Origin: Cryptomeria japonica
Lineage: Eukaryota; Streptophyta; Pinopsida; Cupressales; Cupressaceae
NCBI RefSeq assembly: GCF_030272615.1
Contig: NC_081414.1
Coordinates: 233,290,733 to 233,354,732, forward strand
DNA length: 64,000 bases
Reading direction: 5' to 3'
Part shown: positions 57,374 to 64,000 of the stretch, one piece after another
How positions within the stretch are numbered: position 1 is the first letter of the stretch
How the letters are laid out: each line of letters starts with the position of its first letter
Translations under genes and position numbers: made by a program
Notes under the pieces: generated by a model
Databases searched by the model: none
Told to the model about the DNA's origin: nothing
What the model saw: only the letters and a program-made list of their open reading frames with translations

Positions 57374-57523
57374 AAGTAATGCATGAGATGCTTAGTATGA
57401 TAACCTTAAGTTGATTTTGCAAACATATATAATAGTCGCAAACAAGACTTTTGTAAACCAATTGAACCATGAGCCCCAATTAACCTTGTTGAGCACTTTT
57501 CTAGTAGCCTACCTATCAGTTGG

Positions 57524-58565
57524 TTTCTGGTATCTTTCATTTGGTGGTTTGGTTTTCACATCTTGAATCATGTAATGTTGACTTGGATCGTGATTAGTGT
57601 GCTCCACAATTTTTGGTCTTATCTATGTTCCAATTGTTCCGATTTGTGCTCTGATAATTATGACATTATGGTAGCATGTTTTTTAATGCTTTGTGGATAT
57701 TTTCTTTTTGGTTTGGCCGACCTTGAAGATCTATATTGGTATTCTCCTCTAGTGATTGTAATGTGGCATTAAAATGTTTTTTTATAGAATGTCTTAGAGG
57801 TTGACTTGATGTATATTTCCAAATTGATACACACACATATATAAGATATCTTTAGGAGATAAAAAAATATATGTGAGAGAGAATGTATGCATGTGGAAGC
57901 ATGGAAGTGGAATGAGCATGAGCAAAGAGTAGAAGTGATTTGCGACAGAGGTAAAGTTTTGGTTTGGTATGAGCAGATTGGTGTAGTGAGTTGGTAAAGT
58001 GATTTGTATGGGTTCTTAACCAGATTTGTTGTAGTGAGTTGGTGAAGTGATTGTAGAGGTTCTTAACCGGATCTACTGCAGATAGTTAGTGTATTGTAGT
58101 AAGTTTCTGAAGTAATTTGTAGAGGTTCTTAACTAGATCTATTGAAAGCAGTTAGTATGTCGTCAGACCTTTAATTGGAATTGTCTTCATGCATTTGTAG
58201 ATGCAACTTTCTCAGTTCACTCCTTTTGGAAATAAGCCTTTCCAACAGTAAGCTGATTGTATATGAGCAAGAAGTTCTTTGGGCAGTAAGCCCTCCGGGC
58301 AGTGAGTGCCTCGGTAGTGAGCCTGTTTTTTGTAACCTCATATAATATTATCTTGAGAGTTAATCCTCTCCGTATTTTTTCCCTCTTTGGGTTTTCTATG
58401 TATAAAAATCTTTGGTATATTTTGTGTGGTTGTCTTATGCAATTTATTACTATATTTTTAAGAATAATTAAGATTAAGTTAATATTAGCATATTATCTGT
58501 TTCAATCTAAGAATTTATCTAGAATACCGATTCACCCACCTCTCACTATTCCGGTCTGTTCAACA
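57524..58565 (+). repeat. 3' LTR of element D, part 3
   Basis: TTTCTGGTATCTTTCATTTG to CTGTTCAACA, aligned with 24821-25817, including TATA-like CATATATAAGAT (57837-57848) and TTCACCCACCTCTCA. It has a small internal duplication of the TTCTTAACC/GTGAGTTGGT block near 57980-58060. Confidence 0.88.
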
Positions 58566-58954
58566 TTTTACAAATGTCAAGATGACAATATTGCATTAGA
58601 AGCTCAAAGATAAGTTGTAGAAGAAAGATTGCATGCATGAATATACATGTATGCCACATCATGCAACAATGCATAGTACATTAAAATACAAGCTAGGTAG
58701 TGAGTTTACATAGAACTAGGAAGAGGATGGAGGTGGCAAATCTAACTAAAAGGGAGTGACTACCAAATAGTCTAAAATATTAAACACTCTCATATAAATG
58801 CTCTCATATTTTAGGATGGTGAAACTTCACCAATTCATCTCCTTATTATTAATTAATTAAACTCTTTATTAATATGGATTTATACTACATAGTTGGATGT
58901 GATAGGCTTTATGAAATTATTGTGTTGATCTAAGTAGTTGATGACAATGGTTAT
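58566..58954. other. AT-rich flank, no gene
   Basis: Right flank of D before the gypsy gag remnant. No LTR or PBS recognised. Confidence 0.5.
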
Positions 58955-59710
58955 GTGATGGATTCAAGGCTACATGCTTCTATAGAGCTTGACAAAAGGA
59001 TATATATAAAAGACAATCAAAAGATAAACTTGTTCCCATCCACTTTGAAGGAATCAACTCTATGTTGGTTCAAGGGGTTAAATGCCAACTCCATATCTAC
59101 TTGGAATGAGATGGAGAGTATTTTTCTAGACAAGTATCAAGATTATTGTAGGCTTTGGGATACGAAGGAAGAACATTTTATAATGAAAAAATGGAGGACA
59201 AGATTTTGGAAGATTATGTAGATCAATGTCTATTTTTCCATGGAAGATGTGGAAATGTACTAGATCAAGAAATTAGCAAGACAATTTTTTGAGAGGAATT
59301 AGCAATGATTATAGAGATTCCTTGAACTTGATTGGGTGAGGTGACATAAACAATATATCCCTTGAGGAGATCATAGAAGTTTGTAAGAATTACTCTCGAA
59401 CTAGAGTTGGTAGTATGAGTACAAGAAGAGGGAAAAGTGCTTCAATTGATGTCTCTAAGGTGATGGAAGATCTTACCAAATTGAAAACTAACATCCTCCT
59501 CCATCTTAATACACAGACCAATAGGAAGACTAATTTTTTTTTACCTATTTACTTCTCCAAGTGTAGGGAAAAGAATCCACTAAGGGAGTGTCCCTTAAAA
59601 CAGGTGGACATTTATGAAATTTTTGAAAAGAAACATGTCATCAATGCATGTAATATCCTCCCAAAGATAAATAACCATTTGAAGAAGGCCCTGATGGTGG
59701 AAGAATAATT
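58955..59710 (+). pseudogene. Gypsy remnant M: gag, decayed
   Basis: 58955-59220 reads LFPSTLKESTLCWFKGLNAN, SISTWNEMESIFLDKYQDYC, the Ty3/gypsy gag pattern (LK..A..WF..L...SI.TW..M...FL.KY). 59415-59705 reads MSTRRGKSASIDVSKVMEDL and CREKNPLRECPLK, a decayed knuckle-like segment followed by a linker. Stops separate the pieces. The 5' LTR was not found. Confidence 0.8.
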
Positions 59711-60437
59711 AAATTTTGTTAGTTAGAGTTAACAAATTGGCTATAATTCCTACCAGGAACAATATGTTCTAGAAATAATACAGGTAAGGGACAAAATCTA
59801 TGGGTGAATTAGTGGATCCCTCCACTAATGCCACTTCCACCTCCTTGAATACCAACATCTCTGTGTTCACCATGGGTCCCCCCTAAGTGAATAATTTCAT
59901 AATAGAATCAACCACAATGGTAACCTAATTTGTCCCAATGACAACCTAATCAAAACCAATAACAACCATGGAAAAATCAATGACCAAAACATCCATGGAA
60001 TCAATCCCAAATTCCATTACAACCTATTCCCAATCCCAAAAACAATAGACCTCAATAGTAGGCTTACAATGTGATCCAAACCCTATAATAATAAATGTTA
60101 TTGATGTCAATAATATACATTTAAGGACACACATGGTGCTAGTTAAGCCTACTATGAAGGAATAGGAGGGGGAGGAACCCTCTAATTTCCAAGATGGTAA
60201 ACAAAAGAATGATGAAGTTAATCCTTCCTTTAAAGAAGTATCATTTCCAAAGTGTTTGAAATAGAAATGGGTAATTCTAAAACACCTCGAAGAGGGACAC
60301 GATACTCTTGAGGATTATCAACTCCTTATAGGATTAAAGAAGATTAATATTGAGATCCCATTTATGTGAGCAATAAATGATATTCTTGAGATAAATCAAG
60401 CCATCACTTTTTACATCAAGACTCGAGAAAGTGGAAG
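59711..60437 (+). pseudogene. Gypsy remnant M: gag-protease linker, decayed
   Basis: Asn/Gln/Pro-rich low-complexity reading with many stops (repeats of AACCAATAACAACC type near 59930-60060). Consistent with a gag linker, no clear domain. Confidence 0.5.
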
Positions 60438-60848
60438 TTGCCCCCTACCATTCAGATTGGGGGAAATCTCTCTGATGTCCTATTAGTGAAATTGATTCAT
60501 AAAAAATATAATGATCCTATAAGTCTAGTTATTACCTTGAGTATTAAAGGGGTTGAAATACCAAATGTTTTGATTGGCTTAGAAGTTGAAATCAATGTTA
60601 TAATAGTAGATACAACTAGAAAGTTGGGAATAACTGATGTTCAAACTATGACTACAATCTTTCAACTTGTTGATGAATCAACTGCCAAGCCCGAAGGGGT
60701 CTTAGAGGACATAATTGTTACTATTGACACATGGAATTATCCTGTGGATTTTCTTGTTCTCAAGAACAAGAAGAAGAAAATAGGCTATCTAATAATCTTA
60801 GGAAGATCATGGTTAGCAATGACTATTATACTTATTAATCGTAGATAA
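60438..60848 (+). pseudogene. Gypsy remnant M: aspartic protease, active site lost
   Basis: The frame reads GVEIPNVLIGLEVEINVI, where gypsy proteases have ALIDLGASINVM. The catalytic Asp is Gly and the G-A is E-V. RKLGITDVQTMTTIFQLVDES and YLIILGRSWLAMT (the ILGRPWLAT motif) confirm the fold. Inactive. Confidence 0.85.
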
Positions 60849-61258
60849 GAAAACATGACCATTTATAATGGTATCAACAAAAAAGAGTTATCATTGTATC
60901 AACTTGAAAAACCTTCTTTACAGATAAGGAACCAATTTTGGGCTGATGATGTTCGATATTTTGAGGAAGATGAAATCTCAGAATTAGCAATGGTAACCTT
61001 AATAGAGCATGCAAAATAATGCCAAGAATGTATGAAAGAAGAAATTCCAAGTTTTGAAATCTCAGTTGACACTCCTAGACCACTTCTAACAAGCTCAAAA
61101 CCATTGCATGTTTTGAATAATTGCTCCTTGATCAAAGCAATGAACATCAAATATTGTAAGCACAAGTGTGCATTATTCGTTATCTTTTGCCACACCCTTG
61201 TTTGTTGAATACACTGTTATGAGGTTCTTTTAATATTAAGGAAGAGATAAAGTAGATT
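60849..61258 (+). pseudogene. Gypsy remnant M: protease-RT spacer, decayed
   Basis: No open frame over 100 codons on plus. Reads as a broken continuation (ELSLYQLEKPSLQIRNQFW around 60890). No separate gene; the minus frame 61195-60899 is a shadow. Confidence 0.5.
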
Positions 61259-61566
61259 GTGGTAGAAACTAATAAACTCCTTCTCATAAATGAATCTCTT
61301 CTACCAAAACAAGAAGATGAATTGAAGCAAGTCCTAGAAAATCACACTGAAGCATTTGCTTGGGACTATAAAGATATAAGCGGAATTCATCTAGAGATTT
61401 GCACACATATATACATTGAAGATGTCAAACCTGCAAGGTAACCTAATCATAGGATTAACCCTACACTAAGGGATATTGTTAAGTAGGAGATTGAGAAACT
61501 GTTCCGAGTAGGGTTTGTTTACCCAATTTTTGATAGTGAAAGGGTTTCAACCTTGGTTTTTGTTCC
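61259..61566 (+). pseudogene. Gypsy remnant M: start of reverse transcriptase, cut by J
   Basis: HTEAFAWDYKDISGIHLEIC, HIYIEDVKPAR, then after a stop RINPTLRDIVK, EIEKLFRVGFVYPIFDSE and STLVFVP, the N-terminal RT region of plant gypsy elements (AFAWDY.DM.GI.P.I; LL.AGFIYPI.DS.WVSP..VVPKK). It breaks exactly at VFVP where LTR J begins (61567); GTTCC (61562-61566) would be the TSD. Confidence 0.88.
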
Positions 61567-61591
61567 TGTAGACACCTAAAATTGTCATGTC

Positions 61592-61823
61592 TAATTAAAT
61601 AAATATATTTGTTTATTTAATTATCGAAGCCTAATTCTTCTATTAATTAAATAAATCTTTATTTATTTAATTAATTCATTTATCCTCTTCTAGCCTTATT
61701 TCTCATTTAAATAAATACATTTATTTATTTAAATTACCCTTTTCCTAAATTAAATAAATATTTTATTTATTTAATTATCCCACTTCTTCTATTAATTAAA
61801 TAAATCTTTATTTATTTAATTAA
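61592..61823. repeat. Five AT-rich palindromic modules in LTR J
   Basis: About 61592-61623, 61642-61673, 61705-61734, 61748-61777 and 61792-61823, each of form TTAATTAAATAAAT...ATTTATTTAATTAA. Modules 2 and 5 are nearly identical. Confidence 0.85.
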
Positions 61824-61982
61824 TTCATTAACCTTTTCTACCCATGACACATGTCATTCATCTCTTAATTCATACACTACCTACCCCTTTCATTATTTTA
61901 TTATTTCTTTTACCTACCCTCTAATCATAGCCAACCTCCTTTTACACCTCTCAATCTTATCCCTCCATTTCATATAGTGTCT

Positions 61983-61996
61983 TCTATATAAGATGC
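61983..61996 (+). promoter_or_regulatory. Putative TATA box of element J
   Basis: TCTATATAAGATGC lies about 360 bp before the LTR end, in AT-moderate sequence after the palindromes, a good match to plant TATA elements. Confidence 0.6.
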
Positions 61997-62345
61997 TTCC
62001 TTCATCATCAAACCCCCCCATTGACTACTTGACTACACTACGCTTTTGAACATAGGTGATCCTACTTGCAACCACATTTCCGTTCTTTGTTGAGCTCTTG
62101 TGCACACATAAAATCTGAGAGCAAATATATCAAGCAAGATCAATGGAGATAGGAAGAATGGAGATCCAAACCCTATTGGACATGTGATGGTGTAATCTTT
62201 GTGATTTCATTTGATTTGCATTGTCTTAGGTAATCTTCATATGTTATGGTGGATCTTTGTTGTTGTTAGGCTAGGGTTTTGTGGTTGAATTCATTTAGCC
62301 TTTCAATATCGTTATTATTGTTATCCATTTTCACCATATACATTT

Positions 62346-62364
62346 TGGCACACCCAGTGGGACC
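62346..62364 (+). other. Element J putative primer-binding site
   Basis: TGGCACACCCAGTGGGACC, three bases after the LTR end. Plant gypsy elements often have TGGCGC-type sequence followed by GTGGGACC here; CpG sites appear to have decayed to CA. The tRNA is not assigned. Confidence 0.6.
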
Positions 62365-62445
62365 CTTGTCCCTTTTGCATTTAACATTTTTGTTGTAGAT
62401 TTTGTGTTTGAAGTTGCAGATCTGACATTTTCATTTCGACATTTT

Positions 62446-62711
62446 CGCGTCTGCGCACTTTCGGGTCACGTTTTTGATTTTCTGCCACATTTGTGATATC
62501 TGGAACCACATCTGCATCCTCAACAATATTTTATTTTTTTTGCAGATTTTGAGAACCGTGTCTATGTTCCTTAGTCACGTGTACGGTGTTTTTAGATGCG
62601 TCTGTGTCCAAAAGTTGCGTTTGGGTTCTGGAACCGCATCCGTGTCTCGCAGAAGCATGTCTGCGTCAGAGAGTCACGTCTGTGTTTGGGGTAACTGCGT
62701 CTGTGTGTGTT
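62446..62711 (+). repeat. CGTCTGTGT-type short repeat cluster in J leader (first block)
   Basis: Roughly ten variants of (A/G)CGYGTCTGTGT spaced about 18-26 bases, for example near 62598, 62636, 62658, 62680 and 62697. The same motif returns at the window end. Confidence 0.7.
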
Positions 62712-63920
62712 GATTTCTTTTTTTTTGGAGTTTTATTGATTCAGTTTTTGGTCATTTAATATTTCAGATCCGGTTTATTTTGAGGTAACATCTTCAGATC
62801 TAGCTAACGAAATTGGTGCAGCTTGTCTTGAAAGCAAAATCGTTTGGTTGAAGGCCCCTATTTTCACAAAGTCTTTTGGATTTAAAATTTACCTAACTCG
62901 TGTGCTTGCAGGAAGGGGTGATTATTTCAAACAATCCAAACTACTAATAAATCTTTGTTGTAGGTCCTTGGCAAGGGTTTTTTATTTATTTTTATTGTGT
63001 CCTTTGTTTTCAATAGACTAGCAAACATTTCAATTGGTGCACTAAAAGTGAACCATTGTCTTTTGTGTCTTGAGCAATAGGCTCTTTTTGTTTAATCTTT
63101 AGAGGGCCTGTCTTCCCGTGTGGTCATTAGGACTACTAGTGAGAAGAGAACGACCCAAATGGTAGCGAGGAAAACCCACCTCTTCCGAACCACTATAAAC
63201 AACTATATTCATGGTGAAAACTATGGATAACGTGTGCTTATTAGTTCATACCGACACTATGTCTCTCCATAAACCCGTTTGATCAAATTTATTTGATCAG
63301 TTGTAGGGCATAACCCCTACCGGCTGGGAGCCTTCTGTATTTACAGAGATGAAAGTGCCGCATGTATGGCCACATGAGTGGATGCCCTTACTAGCACCTT
63401 TTTGTTTTAGAAGACCAAATCCTTCTAGTTGTTGGGGTAGGAGGTCGGACCTCTGGTAGCAGCCCACACACATACGGTTCTTAGTAGAGATACAAAGTTC
63501 ACCACGGGGAGTTTTTGTGGGGACTGATGCTTGGCTGACCTGAGAAGTGAGTGCCGAGGGTGGAGCTAGTGAGGTCAAGCATCTAAGTATCACTCTGAAT
63601 AGCATAGCCTTGGGGTTAAACCCCATGTGGGATGAACAACTATTGTCTTGGCCAGCCATAAGAATTGTGCTTGACTTATTTTAAACATTCAAACATTCAA
63701 GACCAAACAGCAAAACATTGTGTCTTTTGTGTCTTCAAGTGTATGCAAAACAATTTTACATCAAACAACACACTTTTCTTGGAGTCATTTTGAGTCTAAA
63801 CACTTGCAAACATTGAGTCTTCATCAACATTGTGTCCTCTTGTCATGAAAAACAGTCAAACAGTCAGATTTGGTCACAACAAAACAACTTCACAGATTGG
63901 AAAAAATAGCACAAATTTTG

Positions 63921-64000
63921 CAGAAACGCGTCTGTGTCTGACATAATAGCGTTTGTGTTGTATAACCACGTCTGTGAAGGGCAGAAACGCGTCTGTGTTT
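63921..64000 (+). repeat. CGTCTGTGT-type short repeat cluster in J leader (second block)
   Basis: CAGAAACGCGTCTGTGTCTG, then TAGCGTTTGTGTTG, CCACGTCTGTGAAGG, CAGAAACGCGTCTGTG. The block continues past the window. Confidence 0.7.

Larger units (their letters stand above)
51333..57518. mobile_element. Insertion G: three 2.0-kb tandem units (TSD GTTGG)
   Basis: GTTGG flanks both ends (51328-51332, 57519-57523). The element begins TGGTGCAGGAGCACC and ends CTACCTATCA (TG...CA). Units begin at about 51335, 53349 and 55363 (period 2,014). Each junction reads GTTGGGGGAGTATGGTGCAGG, like a PPT before an LTR start. After the third unit (about 57374) a 145-bp non-repeated tail follows. Small conserved frames (minus 52233-52475 and plus 52694-52942, and their copies) lie at the same place in each unit, but have no known domain and show no reason to be coding. 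Confidence 0.82.
24441..58565 (+). mobile_element. LTR element D (about 6.2 kb before insertions), opened by E, F and G
   Basis: The 5' LTR (24441-25817), copia-type PBS, gag-like region, second reading frame, PPT (36988-36999) and a 3' LTR in three pieces (37000-37325, 51248-51332, 57524-58565) form one element once E, F and G, each with its own 5-bp TSD, are removed. The two LTRs remain alignable throughout, including the TATA region and the CACCC(A/C)CCTCTCA end. There is no recognisable protease, integrase or RT, so D is non-autonomous or deleted. A TSD for D itself was not found (flanks GAGAT left, TTTTA right). Confidence 0.82.
61567..62342 (+). repeat. 5' LTR of element J
   Basis: 776 bp, TGTAGACACCTAAAATTG to CACCATATACA. 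It has five AT-rich palindromic modules (61592-61823) and a TATA-like TCTATATAAGATGC at 61983-61996. A long transcribed part follows, then the PBS. Confidence 0.8.
61567..64000 (+). mobile_element. Gypsy-type element J, 5' part (LTR and leader), runs off the window
   Basis: The LTR 61567-62342 is followed by a PBS-like site and at least 1.66 kb of leader with no ORF on the plus strand. The other end and the coding region are outside. The minus-strand 120-codon frame 63659-63297 lies in leader sequence and has no known domain. Confidence 0.75.

Noticed and set aside
63297-63659. 120-codon minus-strand frame with several Cys
   Set aside because: It lies in the non-coding leader of gypsy-type element J, has no known domain, and Cys/Ser/Gly content follows local base composition.

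Overview
The window looks like intergenic DNA from a large-genome seed plant, possibly a conifer. I found no cellular gene, rRNA, tRNA or CRISPR array. Nearly everything recognisable is LTR retrotransposon. Primer-binding sites complementary to initiator-Met tRNA, Ty1/copia and Ty3/gypsy polyproteins, TG...CA LTR ends and 5-bp target-site duplications (TSDs) are visible throughout. The plant assignment is firm from element types; conifer is only an inference from the deep nesting and absence of genes, and no species can be named.

Layout. (1) 1-10187: copia element RLC-1 on the minus strand. Its 5' LTR is at 8935-10182, decayed gag-pol at 8900-3050, and its other LTR is only partly in the window (2095-2733). 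It is broken by two related solo LTRs, B1 (window start to 2094, itself containing solo LTR S at 374-825) and B2 (3708-5339, TSD CCACC). (2) 10188-14229: AT-rich, no convincing gene. (3) 14230-21667: copia element K, plus strand, TSD ATATC. Its reverse transcriptase/RNase H part is replaced by the 5' end of a minus-strand gypsy element L (18590-21023). (4) 21673-24440: unassigned DNA plus an LTR-like segment. (5) 24441-58565: one LTR element, D, opened up by later insertions. E (29009-36791, gag-only gypsy-like, TSD GCAAT) sits in its interior. F (37326-51242, TSD AGCTG/AGTTG) and G (51333-57518, TSD GTTGG, three 2.0-kb tandem units) sit in its 3' LTR. F contains the complete copia element H (38469-47340, TSD ATATA), whose 3' LTR is split by solo LTR I (45829-47311, TSD GGTAC). 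That is four nesting levels (D > F > H > I). (6) 58566-61566: decayed plus-strand gypsy gag, protease and start of RT. (7) 61567 to the end: LTR and leader of another gypsy-type element, J, inserted in that RT.

No element in view encodes a complete working set of proteins. The longest open frame is the E gag/protease-like ORF (1,049 codons), which has one probable frameshift near its end. H keeps almost all copia domains in one frame but has eight nonsense codons, six of them TAG, a pattern expected from deamination of methylated CAG. Sequence-level novelties are mainly structural: an inverted repeat across the PPT/U3 junction shared by three copia-type families, a recurrent GGGAC...GTCCC hairpin in the B and E families, short periodic repeats in F and J, the triple 2-kb array G, and an unassigned non-pol reading frame in D.
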